A stretch of DNA of 64,000 nucleotides from Coix lacryma-jobi var. lacryma-jobi (GCA_009763385.1 CM019822.1:22624842-22688841); one strand, 5' to 3'; counted from the stretch's first letter, positions 1-11,551 are shown. The notes: generated by a model not told the origin, from the sequence alone. Translations and numbers: made by a program.

Positions 1-137
1 CCGACGAGGCAGCGCAGCTTATACACCACACCACCCTACTGGAGACCACAGCCCGGTACAGGCTTTTCTGCAGGTATCATAACACATTCGAACCACACTA
101 GTAAATCTTAAGAGTCATAAACTGTACTAATATATAT

Positions 138-856
138 TTGGTGATCTGCAAAAATCAGGAAGGGCTGCAGGAAGCTTGCTCAGAAGCTAGGGTGCATGGA
201 CACAGCGTGGGCCCCACCGCACCTTCCTCAGCCTTCGAGCCCTTTGGTGTCCGACACTGTCCCAGCAGCAGCACGTCGTCCGACGCTCGGACGGGAGGCA
301 CTTTCTGCGGATCCACGCGGAAAGGGCACCACTATAGAGGAGCAGCCCGAGGAGAAGGGGAGGACGGAGGAGCACGACGAGCACACCCACGCCACCCTAC
401 ATAGCTAGTGCAGGCTACGTGGCCTCGGCCATAGCTCGCACTACGCTGGAGGGTCCTCCTCCAGAGGTGGCCCGCACCACTCCTCGGACGACACGCGTGG
501 CAGATACCTGGTGCATACGACTACCCTAGTGGCTACTACACCGGTCCAGACTGGCAGCCTTGGCCAGAGCAGGGCGCAGCACACGAGCTAGGTACTCACA
601 GCTAGGTGAGAGCTCCACTACCTACTCAGGAGGACGGCAGTACATAAGTTGGCCTCTGTTCATTTAAATTCGTTAGATACATTTAAGTTGTTTGCTAACA
701 TTTATTTGGAATGTTGCAGGACCTAGTCAGACGCAAGGGTCACCACGCCGGCTGGCACGCGCACGAGACCGCACGGACGTCACTTTCACGCCCAACATGG
801 ACCTGTCGCAGCCGAAGCGTCGGAGGCGACCTCCTCAGCCGTACACACCTAGCTAG
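138..856 (+). pseudogene. 3' end of a plant-mobile-domain (PMD)-like transposon gene, partial
   Basis: Only the tail of the gene is in the window. A reading frame ends at a donor near 591 (GT at 592) and continues at 720 after an acceptor AG at 718-719; the joined frame runs to a TAG at 854-856. The last exon codes for an Arg-rich tail ending KRRRRPPQPYTPS, and the exon before it is rich in Tyr, Gly and Trp (…YYTGPDWQPWPEQG…). From memory this kind of tail closes the PMD ('serine/threonine phosphatase 7 long form') transposon proteins of grasses; that family call rests on the tail alone. Upstream of about 450 the frame is lost, so the copy is probably decayed. It lies just before the palindromic block at 1,100 and the GRF gene at 1,541, and I infer that all three belong to one old element. 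Confidence 0.4.
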
Positions 857-1099
857 GCTTAGTGTTAGACTATATGGATAGCTGATGTATTTGTTAGATA
901 ACTTGTTTGAGAACCCTAATATGTAATTCGTAGAGTGTTAACCACTTTGTTACTCTTTGACCGCTAATACATTTGAGTTTATTCAAATTGTGTCAATGTT
1001 TGGTTCCTTGTTATTGCGTTTGCAGAAGAATACAGGAAAAACGAGAAAAACGAAAAAAAACACATTTGGGGGCTAAGCTTTCTGGAGCTCTTCTGAGGC

Positions 1100-1235
1100 T
1101 TTGCCGCGCCAACCCTGGGGCGCGGCTGACGCTTTTGCCACGCCAGGCGGGGTGGCGCGGCAAATGCATTAGCCGCGCCATGCCGCCTGGCGCGGCAAAA
1201 GCGTCAGCCGCGCCCCCAGGGTTGGCGCGGCAAAA
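1100..1235. repeat. GC-rich 136-bp palindrome (TTTGCCGCGCC motif)
   Basis: The stretch begins with TTTGCCGCGCC and ends with GGCGCGGCAAAA. The two halves are almost perfectly complementary around an ATGCAT near 1,168. The same motif recurs at 9,732-9,895. It is far richer in GC than its flanks. It lies between the PMD-like gene tail and the GRF gene, like the internal repeat arrays of the CACTA elements further along. Confidence 0.75.
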
Positions 1236-1299
1236 GCTACATCTCATTGCCTTTTCAGCGTCATGTCCTGTCGTCATAAGTGCTCTGCAGTTTTGATTC

Positions 1300-1420
1300 C
1301 GATAGGCTTTTCAGTGTATAGACTTTCAGTGTATAGGCTTTTCAGTACATAGCCTTTTCTGTACATAGGCTTTTCAGTGATTAGATTCTCAGCGAATAGC
1401 CTTTTCAGTTGCAATAACTA
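1300..1420 (+). repeat. Short degenerate tandem repeat (CTTTTCAGTGTATAGG-like)
   Basis: About seven imperfect copies of a 16-19-bp unit of the form GGCTTTTCAGTGTATA follow each other. The array is in the upstream region of the GRF gene, ending about 55 bp before its TATA box. No function can be assigned. Confidence 0.65.
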
Positions 1421-1473
1421 CACACTCACAATGCAGCTGAGATAATTCACAAGTTCAAAACCAGGGCTCCGCC

Positions 1474-1480
1474 TATATAA
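1474..1480 (+). promoter_or_regulatory. TATA box of the GRF gene
   Basis: TATATAA, 61 bp before the ATG at 1,541. The spacing suits a short 5' leader. Confidence 0.5.
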
Positions 1481-1540
1481 ACGCTTCAACGCCTTGCATA
1501 TTCAACAACTTCAGCAGAGCTTGCGAGGTTCGTAGTAGAG

Positions 1541-2217
1541 ATGTCTGGAGGTTCGTCCAAAGGTGGGAGAGAAAGGTGGGAGGAAGGGACCTCCCATTGT
1601 GTGGGAGGGCTCTCCTCGGTCCTGATTCCTTCTTAGAGGCACTATATGAGTTTCCCGTTGAGAGCAAAAGGATTTCAGCCGGGACCGTCCTCTTAGGGGA
1701 TACGATAACCGCTTAGAGGACTGGCCAAAATGCCACCATGGTGAGGACTGTTTGGTGCAGATGCTCCACGACGACTTGGAGGCAGGCCGACGTTTCTTCA
1801 AATGCCCGCGAGCATGGGTAACTTTATTTAATTGATGTTTTTATGCCTCTCATGTTTGCTAATACTTAGTCATTTTGTGAATGTCAATCTTCTATTTCCG
1901 AAGAAAACTGCGGCTTCACCAGATGGGTGGATCCTCCTCCAATATGGCCGCATCAAGAATACATCTATTATCTGCAGCGTCGTATCGACGATCTTGAAGA
2001 GAAGTTAAAAGCATGCTCAAGGACTATGATGACGACGACAACGAAGTAGACGGTTCAATGATGAAGCAATATGCCTTGATCCATATTGCAACTGCCCGCA
2101 TCACAAGACAAGGGGCCTCCACCACCGCCGCCACCACCGCCACCACCACCACCACCCGCAATGGGAGGCTATTACGGAGAAGGGTCTACTCAGTTTGCTA
2201 TGTGGGACGGCTTCTAG
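1541..2217 (+). pseudogene. GRF-type zinc-finger transposon protein, frame-damaged
   Basis: The ATG at 1,541 opens MSGGSSKGGRERWEEG and then hits a stop near 1,637. The conserved part continues in other frames: CHHGEDCLVQM…GRRFFKCPRAW (about 1,725-1,815), a donor at the following GT, then ENCGFTRWVDPPP and a coiled stretch YLQRRIDDLEEKL (about 1,908-2,010). A proline run closes the gene at a TAG at 2,215-2,217 (…MGGYYGEGSTQFAMWDGF). The paired Cys/His residues and the G-R-[FY]-F core identify a GRF zinc finger, a small zinc-binding fold found in nucleic-acid-binding proteins and common in grass transposon genes. The breaks are one- or two-base shifts plus stops, so this copy is probably dead. 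A second GRF gene faces it at 8,609-9,298. Confidence 0.65.
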
Positions 2218-2531
2218 ACTACTTAGACCACTATGTGTGTGTTGTGTTGTGCCAATCAATTACCTAAGGCATGTTAGGATTAGTCTTACCTTTTAACCAA
2301 GTTACGGTAAAAGGTCCTCACATGCCATGTACTAGTTTGTTGTTCGTGTACTGGTTTTGTTCTATTCTATTTCTCGTACTTTATCCCAGATAAATCGATA
2401 ACACATGAACTACCGCAAACAATCCAACAACATATAAAAAGTCGAACAAAGTGCAGTTCTAGACTACATAATCGAGGATCCGAAATAAACGGTACACCGA
2501 AGTACAAACCAACAGTACAATACACTAACAA
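2218..2531. other. No gene seen; 3' flank of the GRF gene up to the CACTA-1 insertion
   Basis: AT-rich sequence with no supported reading frame. It ends with the target-site copy CAA at 2,529-2,531. Without CACTA-1 it would continue at 8,550. Confidence 0.6.
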
Positions 2532-3049
2532 CACTACAAAATCCTGGCCTTCTGTGACAACTAGATTATGATGATTACAGCTTTTTTCGTGTCACTGTCT
2601 GACTGCAGTGACAAAGGAGGTGTCGTCACAGAAGGTGGGTCACTACGCACCTTCTGTGACCACCAAGGACATCGTCATTGATACAGTGACGATAGTTCTC
2701 TGTCATTAATAGAGTGACAAACTAAATTCGTCATAACATATTGAACAAGATAGCGCCACGTGTTTGATGACATGGCACACATGTGGCCTAGTAGATGACA
2801 TGGCAGATGACGTGGCGAGTGATGTAGCAATTTCAGTTTTGGGCCATACAGCATGGGCTTTTTTTACTATCAGCCCAATTCGTTTTTTGGGCCATACAGC
2901 ATGGTCTTTTTTGCCCAACTACAAATTGTTTTTTATTACAACCCACATCACAATACAAGCCATATATATATTTTTTTCATTCCAGCCCAATAATACAATA
3001 CATAACCAAATTATTTGGGGCAACCCATTAGAGAAATAATCATAGGTTT

Positions 3050-3830
3050 TGAACCACAATTAGCAATTGCAAAATGATAATAATGCAGCCATATATTTCA
3101 GCCACAACAGAATTCATTACAGCCATAATTCATTACATCCAACACTAGATAAGTTCCATCCATAACAATTTTCAGCCACTTCCAGCCTATAACAGCCAAC
3201 AAGCCATGAGCTGAAACCAGCCACAAAGCTTGAGCAAACACACAAAAACCAAGCCCCAGCCAGCAACAAGCACCAACACACCATCCATGCAACAAGCCAA
3301 GAAATGCATGAAGGCCACAAAAGTTCCAATACACACCATATGATAGAACACCACGATCGGCTAAAACCAAAAACTAAAGAATGATCACACCACAGCCATA
3401 CCACACCCATTAAAACGACTGTCATTAAGGTGGAACTCCAAGTACACAAGTAGCATGTAGGCCAACACACAACACATGAATAACGAATTAACCAGAAACA
3501 ACCCCAAAAGATAAGTTCCCCATAACAAGGGCGACCAAAACAACACCAAAGTTCCAGCCTTTAGCAACAAGCACCAAACATTCCATCCAGCCTGCAGCAA
3601 CAAGCACCAAAATTTGCACCAGCGGTGCCAAAAGTTCTAGCCTACCAACAATGCCAACACCTAGTTCCAAAACTAGCAGATCATAGACCATACATCAACT
3701 ACACCTAAGTTGAAAAGTACCAGAAGAAATCACAGCCACCAAGTTGAAGTAGACTAACACCAGCCTTCAAATCCCTTTTGCAGCCACCTAATTCCTTTCA
3801 TCCGTACAGACACAGAATTTCAATCACTAG
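3050..3830. other. Guanine-poor, CAGCC-rich stretch inside CACTA-1
   Basis: The + strand is made mostly of A and C with frequent CAGCCA and ACAAGCACC words and few G. Frames on the minus strand give Trp/Cys/Leu-rich products with no family resemblance, so I do not call a gene. It follows the Ptta-type gene (minus strand) and may be its 3' region. Confidence 0.5.
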
Positions 3831-3988
3831 TTAAACAATTTGGATGCACATGCACAAGAGAGTTAAAGCTATGTACCTGATCACCACAACAAGCTTAGGG
3901 AGGACTGATCTGACCCTGTCCAAATGCTATCATTTGCCTAAGGAGGCTCTGAGTATCAGCCGTCATCTTCTTCAGGCTCACAATCTCC

Positions 3989-4692
3989 TCAGCTTGTTTG
4001 TCCATTTTTTGCATCAGATTCCTGTGTCTGCTCCTTCAATCTCTCAATCTCTTGACGCAATCCTGCAGATTGTAGCTTCTCTGCTTCCAGTTCAGCTTGT
4101 AGCTCTCTCGTCACATTGGTTGTCCTACCTACAGGTTGCTTAATTCCAACATTGCGAAGGAATGTATTTGACTTCGGCAGCACCTTGGAAATAGCTTCTA
4201 TAGAAGTCTTAGCAGCGTCCTCCCCACCTTCTACTGATGGTGAAGTGAAGGCTTCATGGGCATGCATATCATCCTAGCAATCAAAGCAAGGTTTCAGTTT
4301 GCATTATTATACAAATAAGGTTCATTGGACTTGCTCACTTGGTACTTGACAACTGAAGGAATCAAGAGGTAACATTTTAGTACTTACTATAGCTTTCTTC
4401 ACAGATTCACTGAAACCTTTGCTTTTGCTGCAGTGCATCTCCTTAAATAGGTCAACTGCAGTGGGCTCACAGTCTTTGTATTTTTCTTGCTTCTGCAATG
4501 TTGAGATAAACATGATGGCATGATTAATGGTTATGTTGAAGTGCACACATAACAAAGAACAACATCCAACTAGATGACATCATATTTTTTTCTTACCACG
4601 ATATAGGCTTGCGCAATGTAGCACCGAGATCCAGTACGCTGCTGGAACTGAACTCTTTCCCGATTCAGTTGGTTTTTGGCACATTTGTCCTA
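3989..4692 (-). pseudogene. Ptta/En/Spm-type (Transposase_24-like) protein C-terminal part, CACTA-1
   Basis: Several short exons on the minus strand resemble the plant En/Spm 'Ptta' domain. An exon at about 4,598-4,691 codes for KCAKNQLNRERVQFQ and then GSRCYIAQAY. The next, at about 4,386-4,492, gives KYKDCEPTAVDLFKEMHCSK and KGFSESVKKAI. The last, about 3,989-4,275, gives EAISKVLPKSNTFLRNVG and a coiled-coil tail ELQAELEAEKLQSAGLRQEI. The order KCA…N, GSR.Y, LFKE.H and KGFSE is typical of this family, the counterpart of the DNA-binding TnpA/TNP1 type. The N-terminal part is missing and the exons follow directly on a truncated TNP2, so an internal deletion near 4,800 probably joined two genes. 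Confidence 0.65.
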
Positions 4693-4812
4693 CATACAAC
4701 ACAATTGCATAGCATAAGTAATAGAACAATTATGCATCTTTTATTTCCACATATATATATATATATATATACCCAGCCAACATGAATTTGTGCTCGAATC
4801 CAGGTAGCAAGC

Positions 4813-6449
4813 TCACACATGTATATGCATTACATCAAGATTGTGACGTAGCTTAAGATTTGACCAATATGGCAAATCCCACAAACTTGACCTTCGCTTC
4901 CAGCATTGACCTTCTTCTTCCCTCTTTCTCTTTCTGTTATCAAGATGGTTCCCGGGGTTAACATGTGAAACCCTCGCCAATTGCTCATTCAACTCATCCA
5001 TAGTAAATTCCTCGGGTAGACCTTCTTCAGTATGTCCATCGAAAAATTTCTTTGTCCTCCAAACATGGTCCCTTGGGAGAAAACGTCGATGGCCAATATA
5101 ACAAATCTTGTTCCTTAATCTTCTAGAGCAAGGATTTTTGTCACAACGAACACATGCATAATAACCTCTAGTGACTCTGCCTGAAAGTGTGCTCAATGCT
5201 GGATAGTCGTGAATGCACCATATAATTGCAGCATGAAGATCAAATTCTTTTCCGGTCAGAGCATCATAAGTAGGGACACCTTTCCAAAGAGCTAACAATT
5301 CATCAATTAGTGGTTGCAAGAAGAGATCCATATCCTTTCCTGGGCATGTCGAACCAGGAATGAGTAGGCCCATCATGAAGTTGGATTGCTCCATACATTC
5401 CCATGGAGGAATTATAAGGAATGAGAAATACTGGCCACATGCTATACGAGGCGCTCATCTTCCCAAATGGATTAAACCCATCAGTAGCGAGGCCCAACCG
5501 AACATTCCTTGCATCTTTTGCAAACCAATCATATTTCCTATCAAAATCCTTCCATGCCTCACCATCAGCTGGATGGCTAAGCTCATTGTCCACTGGTTTT
5601 CTCTTCAACTTGTGCCATTGTGCCTGCTCTGAAATTTGTTTGGATGTAAACATCCTCTGTAACCTTGGAACCACAGGAAAATGCCTCAAAACCTTCTTTC
5701 GAATCTGCTTTCTTGTATCTTCGTCCTTCCATCTTGAAGCACCACACACGGGACATTTATCCATTTTAGCCAACTCCTTTCTGAACAAAACACATTTATT
5801 TGGGCAAACATGTATTGAATCATATCCAAGTCCCAATGCACGAATAACTTTCTTCGCTTCAGCATAAGATGCAGGAATAGAACACTTTGGAAATGCTAAA
5901 CTTAACACCTTCAAAAAAGCAGTGAATGCAACATTACTGATTCTGTAAAATGACTTGATATGTAGCAACTTCACTACAAAAGAAAATCTGGTATATGGAC
6001 TGTCAGGGTGTAATTCCTGTTTCATCTCTTCTAATATGGTTGCCAACTTGGACTTTGTTGCAGGTCCATGAGTTTCAGCTGTACAGCTCCTGTACCATCT
6101 CATGGATTGTACAATCATCTGGGTCAACTTCAGGCTCATTCATCTCAGTTTGAAATTCCCTAGTTTCAACACTGCAGCCAATACCCTCAGTTTCATAATT
6201 CATATTCAATCTGACCAGCAATAGTTCTCCATGATGTATCCAATTAGTGTATGTGTTAGTCATCCCATAAATTAATAAGTGATCCTCCACTTCTCCTTTA
6301 TGTCGATGTAACTGATTCAAACACCTACGACATGGACATAATATCTCCTGACTGTCACCCAGATTATCGGAAACAAAGTTCATGAAATCAGTGATCCCAT
6401 CTAGATATGCCTTGCTAAATAGCCTAGTATTTACCCAACTTCTATCCAT
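4813..6449 (-). pseudogene. TNP2-type CACTA transposase, N-terminal half, frameshifted (CACTA-1)
   Basis: The ATG at 6,449 opens MDRSWVNTRLFSKAYLDGIT, the transposase-associated domain with its CPCRRC zinc pair and a closing NWIHHGE. The product continues in a second frame (from about 6,139): an ACPNKC-like CX3C pair, CPVCGASRWK, and TDGFNPFGKMSASYSMWP. A third frame (from about 5,394) has HDYPALSTLSGRVTRGYYAC and IGHRRFLPRDH. These make up the Transposase_21 region. The frame stops at 4,813 just after LRHNLDVMHI, where intact TNP2 proteins continue with the catalytic-core end, DUF4218 and DUF4216. About half of the usual ~1,000-1,200 residues is lost, and at least two frameshifts are present, so the element cannot make its own transposase. 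Confidence 0.85.
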
Positions 6450-8340
6450 CTGTGAAACAGAGATAAGACAATATCACTGACCATGACTCACTACTAATCT
6501 ATGCATGCATTCACTGTTATCAACTTCATGAATATAAACTGAACTACATAGGACCACTTGTCACAAAAAAATGACACTTCTCCTGCAATCTGCTCTACGC
6601 AACTTAGCCAAGTGGTTGGCACTGTGGTCCACAAGATTTTTAAGCCTGATTCACAATGGCACTAGAAGAAGCGTCGGGTGACTGGAGAAAAGGGTAATGA
6701 GGAAGAGATACTAAAAAGGCATATTTCGGGATCAAATTGAATAGGATCTAACTGTACTCAGTTTATTGAGTGCTGCATAATTGAGGACCTGGACTTGGAA
6801 TTAGATTTTTTTTTCTTCAAAAACCGCTGGCAGGATTATGCCAGGCAAATATATTGATAATTGATAGAGGAGAGACCTGGAATTGGATATGGTTAGTGTC
6901 GTGTTTCTTATCTAGATCAGGTGACACACCTAGCCCAACAGGTGCCACTAGACATAGTAGCAGATTAGCTGTGAATTTAGATCAATATGCCTGATTGTTG
7001 TTTGATTTGGCATATAATGGACACCCAATCTACTCTCTCTGCTCCAAACAACAGGATGTAAGTTGTCTACTGAAACCTACTCCTCCAATAGTGTTTCGGA
7101 GACATTCATCTTTGGCTAATTATTAAGTGTTTGAAAACTGTTCATTTCGATCAATATGTGCAACAGAACTGCTCCAACTGTGGGAACTGCATGGGGAAAT
7201 ACTTTTGTAAAATATGCAAATCCTTTGGCGATAATATACAGATCAGGGATATAATTATTTATAACACATCTCTAATTTTTGTTTGCTCATAGCAGCACGG
7301 GCAACTGCTAGTTGGTAAAACAAAAAAACAAGGGGTCATATGTACCTCTGATCCAAGGCAATAAAGCAGTCAACTACGTGGAGACAGCAACACCGGCGTG
7401 GAGCGCTGAAGCAGCATGCAGCAGCTGGCCGACGTGGAGCGTTGAAGCAGCCTGCAACAGCTGACCGCGCGTCGAGGCAGCCTGCAGCCGCTGGCCGGCG
7501 TCGAGGCAGCCTGCAGCCGCTGGCCGGCGTGGATCTGCAGCCAACAGCCGGCGTGGATCTGGATCCACCGGTAAGAGCCTGCGTGTAGGTAACAGAAAGT
7601 GCGGAAGAGCGTGGGAGGGATTCTGTGACAACGGTGGCCGGTGGCTTTCGCGAGGAGCTTGGACAGACGGAGATGGCGATGGCTGGCGGACAGACAACGG
7701 CGGCCACCGACAGTCAGCCGCGTGGAGATAGACAACTTCTGTGAGGGGCCGTGATGCCGGCGGCGCTGATCTGGAGCTGGCGGCGCTGACCTGGACCGGC
7801 GGCGTGTACCTTTAGACGGCGGCGCGAATCTGCGGTCTCTAGGCGGCGGCGGAATAGATGCGACTGTGTGCAGCTGTGGGCAAGAGGTCACAGTAAATTT
7901 CAATGTCTTTTCTCTATATCCAGATTCTAAATAAAAAGAACTTGAACTCTCTCATGCACACTACCAGATTGATGTCGCAGTGGTTAGTCCAGTCGGCCTT
8001 TGCTATCGGAGGTGGAGTTCGATTCCTAGTGAGTCCATTTTTTTTAAAATTTTTCTCCTTTAATCCCGTAACCGATTAAACCAGAATGAATACCAGTTCA
8101 CTCGCAATTGAAACTTTGGAGTGCCAGTCATCCGTGTAAGGTCATAGTTTTGACCTTGCAGCCGTCGCATTTTTTTAGTATATATATAATCTAAAAATAA
8201 GCTAGGTTTTTATGATTTTTTCAATTTAATGAGAAAATAGGACTAGAGGTGTCTTGGACAGCAAGAGTATACTAGACACATGATTTGTGGTCTAGGAACC
8301 ACATAGGATAATAAGATTTTTTTTAAAAAAAATATAATAG
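6450..8340. other. CACTA-1 5' region of the minus-strand genes; C-rich leader at 7,340-7,870
   Basis: 6,450-7,330 is AT-rich and without supported genes. 7,340-7,870 is GC-rich and, read on the minus strand, C-rich with repeated GTCGAGGCAGCCTGCAGCCG-type units (two near-identical copies around 7,470-7,530). Its open frames overlap in all phases and look non-coding. I read it as the promoter/leader area of the transposase gene. 7,965-8,035 contains a tRNA-like pair of boxes (see findings). Confidence 0.5.
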
Positions 8341-8608
8341 TTTTATATTTTATGATGACCAACAATTGTCATTGATCTATCGTCATAGAGCACAATCAGA
8401 GTATACTGTGACGATATTTCTGACAAAGACACAGTTTGGTCATAGACAGTTGTCATCATGTGAACAGTCGTCATAAACAACCTCTTTTAATGACAGATAT
8501 GTGCTTTGTCGTCTGGAAATCGTCACAGAAGCCCAAATTTCTTGTAGTGCAAGTCCACCAAATGACAACAATGTTCATTACTCAATAATGACTACTTAAC
8601 CTACCACA

Positions 8609-9298
8609 CTACTGAGTGCAACGAGGTCACTTTCCCTTCCTCACAGCATTCGGATCCTACTCCATGGCAGCCTTGGCACGACGCACACGCTCAAGCCTCT
8701 TCTCCCTCTCCCCCCTACGCTTAGCTGCATCCCTCAGTTTTGCCTCTTCCTCATGCTGCTTTGTGCTGCCTCTTCTTTGCGTCTCTTCTCCAAACGCTCC
8801 TTGTCCTCCGCAGCCCACTTTTTCATCCTCTCTACGTGCTCCTTGTCCTCCGGCTTCATCTCAGTGTCGATCCACTGCTCGAAGTCACATAGTGGTGGAG
8901 GCTCCTGCAAAATACGACTAAGTCAATTAGGTAATAAAATATAAATGATTTGTCATTCATGTATAGAACAAGCCATCAGCTTCTCACCATCAGTCCAATA
9001 CGGATCTGTTTAGGTGTAGGGTCAAAGGCATAATTCTCACACATCCAATATCTCTGACCGTATTGTGCTCCTCATCAGATATTGCGACCTTACAATCATC
9101 GCCGCAGTAGCACATGAGCACCGGAACACCGCTAGGCAATGGCAAACGGGCATAGGCATTGCCCGTGAGAGGCTGCCTACAATCATCAACGCAATAACAA
9201 ATGAACATAACATACAAAATTACTTCATTAAAACAGACAAATAAATAAACAATGTACCGATCTTACCTTGCCTTACTAGCTTTGCCACGCCGCGGCAT
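8609..9298 (-). pseudogene. Second GRF-type zinc-finger protein, minus strand, broken
   Basis: The start is MPRRGKASKAR at 9,298 followed by a GT donor. The next exon (about 9,185 leftwards) codes for the GRF finger VPVLMCYCGDDCKVAISDEE and, after a one-base shift, RYWMCENYAFDP and the IRIGLM tail. A third exon (about 8,905 leftwards) gives PPPLCDFEQWIDTEMK and a long charged coil (KKWAAEDKERLEKRRKEEA, …RGEREKRLERVRRAKAAM). The closing residues carry in-frame TAG and TGA codons before the natural TAG at 8,609-8,611. The order CYCG…YWMC…CDFEQWIDTE is that of grass transposon-borne GRF proteins. With CACTA-1 removed, its stop would lie about 400 bp from that of the + strand GRF gene: the two genes converge. 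Confidence 0.7.
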
Positions 9299-9731
9299 CC
9301 TAACAATAAAAAATATGTCAACACTACACATACATTCATGATTAATTATAAATCTACATAATGGCCTAACAAATATTACATAAAAAAATGTACACAAATT
9401 GAACAAAATATTAAGCAAAACAGATATAAAAAGTCTAATACATGAACAAATCCATCATTAATTAACAACTAACGTCACGACATTTTCAAAATAAATATTG
9501 TCTACAAACCCTAACTTACCAAAATATGGTTTAATCCTACGTTGCAAATATGGATAAAGAACAGCAATATGGATCAAAATACCTCTAGTTCAGAGAGAAC
9601 AAGTTCGATTGAGGGAGATGAAGAGAGGAGGGATGAAATGGAATGGATTGGATTGGATTGAATTGGTTTGGGAGGAGAAGAGAGGAATGAAGAGGAGGCT
9701 GCTGCTGGACGCGGCGGCCAGATCTAGATCG

Positions 9732-9895
9732 GCTTTGCCGCGCCACCCCGCCTGGCGCGGCAAAGCCGTTGCCCGCGCCAGGACGCCTAGCGCGGCAAAC
9801 TGACGAGTGGGGCCCACCCGCGCCTGCGTGGCCGGGCGGTGCCACGGTGGCACTTTTGCCGCGCCATGCATGGGACGCGGCAAAAGGGTTAGTTT
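9732..9895. repeat. GC-rich inverted-repeat block (TTTGCCGCGCC motif), right copy
   Basis: GGCTTTGCCGCGCC, GGCGCGGCAAAGCC, GCGCGGCAAAC and CTTTTGCCGCGCC / CGCGGCAAAAGG follow one another as inverted copies of the motif seen at 1,100-1,235. It lies about 430 bp upstream of the minus-strand GRF start. It probably marks the subterminal region at the right end of the PMD/GRF element; I cannot place the exact end (AT-rich sequence follows to about 9,970). Confidence 0.7.
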
Positions 9896-11551
9896 TGTAA
9901 AAAAAAAATGGACAGTGTTATTTATGAAATTTTTTATTTAATTGAGTTATTAATAAAAAAAATTCTCCGTTCACGGGGCGCCGTGCACGGTGAACGCCCT
10001 CCGGCAAAGCTACCGACGCACTAGTACACTAGTACAGACGATGGCACATGGTCCGGTGCGAAGTCCTGTTTACTACTAGTACACTACTACAGTAGTACTT
10101 AAGGCCACTGTACCGTACGTGCTGAATTGAGGGCAATAGAGAGCGAGGCACGAAGGGATGAAGGAAGAAGCAAACATGTCCGCACTCGGCACTCGACTCC
10201 GACAGCCTACAGGATTCATGCAACCGATAAAGGACGAGCTCCTTTTTCGCTCCGACTGGACAATCTCCATGTCTCCGGCTACAGGCTACCAGTACTCCAG
10301 TAGTCGTACTGTACAGCTCAAGCCGAGGAGAAGAAGGCGATGCCCGCGTGTGGCGCCGAGACTGTCAGAATGCTGGCTGGGGTCGACGATCCCTTTCGAT
10401 CTCTCATGGGGCTGGCCGTTGATTGGCCTACGGGCTACGGCTAGGCTAAAATGTGCGTCGGCAGTCGGCACAATGATCATCCCTTTCTATGGTCGCTTTG
10501 CGCGGTACCGTCGCGGTCGCGGTCGCGTCGATGCTCTGTGCCTCGAGGCTGCGGCCAACTGGATGTGTGCACTGCGGCCTGCGGGCTGCGGCAGTGTACA
10601 GACTACAGAGAGCACAGGTACTGTGCAGTACTGTACACGGTTGATTGATCGGGGGCTGGATGTCATGTGGATGGTGCCGCTGCATTGGACGCGAGCCAGG
10701 CGGACCCGACCCACGTGCGCCAGCAGTCTGCCCCGTCGTCCATTTGCCCTTGCTAGGTGCGACGTCACGTTGGAAACCACCTCAATTTTAGCCACCACGT
10801 ACTGCTGCTTCGTAGATCTTCTTCGTTTATCCATTGTTTATTGCCTCGGCGGATGTTTCCAAACTAGCGTCACGCCTTTCCTTTTCACATTTCCTCGAGG
10901 AGGGGTGGGGGTCAGTAAAAGACAAACAGAGAAACGTGAGGAAGATGCGGCATGTCACATGCATGACATAGAGCGCGGCGAGATTGGAATGGCCTCACGG
11001 GCTCAACGTTCATTCGTTCCTCCCGTCTCCCACCCTAGACGAGCGATGCGGGTGCGTGCCAACACGGTGCAGAGCTTTTAAGGTACGCGTGTACATCTTC
11101 CTTGTACTCCTACTGGCTGTAATTCTTTGTATTTCCGATAATACCAATGTTGTGCTCATGTCATGTCACGCGCACTCTCACTGTCAAGGGTAGCTGTACC
11201 GGTAGTACACACAGTAGTCGTAGCTCCAGCCTCCAGCTCAGCTGGAGCGAGCCACCGCGATCGACAAAAGCGAAGAGCACCAGTCGTGCGCGGTCAAAGT
11301 TATTGCCCCCGGTAATCACCTCTTCGGCGCTAATCGCCCCAGGTCTAGCTGCACCCGTCCCGTCGCCATCCAAATCAAACACTCCTAGCACTGCTAGTAA
11401 GCCCGTGTCCCCCCGCCTAAACCCACAGCCACGCTCCCGCTCATGCCCAGGAAAGCACGCTCTTAAGCATCGGCACTCCCCAGTCCCCACTGGCACTGGG
11501 GGCACGAGGAAGGAGCAGTGCGAGCCTGCGACGGGGGCGCAGACAGACGCC
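9896..11551 (+). other. Upstream region of the methyltransferase gene
   Basis: No gene is supported. The open frame at 10,158-11,081 has no family resemblance and its composition is that of GC-rich non-coding DNA. A short hairpin (GTTCAC…GTGAAC) is at 9,968-9,994. I see no convincing TATA box near the start; the region 11,080-11,550 is the likely leader of the gene. Confidence 0.4.

Larger units (their letters stand above)
2532..8549 (-). mobile_element. CACTA-1, 6.0-kb CACTA (En/Spm) DNA transposon
   Basis: The left end reads CACTACAAAATCCTGG and the right end, on the other strand, CACTACAAGAAATTTGGG. Both then share CTTCTGTGAC. The 3-bp flanks match: CAA at 2,529-2,531 and at 8,550-8,552. 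Both ends carry repeated GTGAC/GTCA-type words as subterminal motifs (2,550-2,730 and 8,350-8,530). Genes lie on the minus strand: a TNP2 N-terminal half (4,813-6,449) and a Ptta/En/Spm-type domain (3,989-4,800). The element is inserted between the two convergent GRF genes, so it is younger than they are. A C-rich stretch at 7,340-7,870 resembles the leaders found in the other CACTA elements here. Confidence 0.92.

Noticed and set aside
10158..11081. A 307-codon open frame upstream of the methyltransferase gene
   Set aside because: No domain, no splice pattern and a composition like the surrounding GC-rich DNA; overlapping frames on the other strand are equally long.
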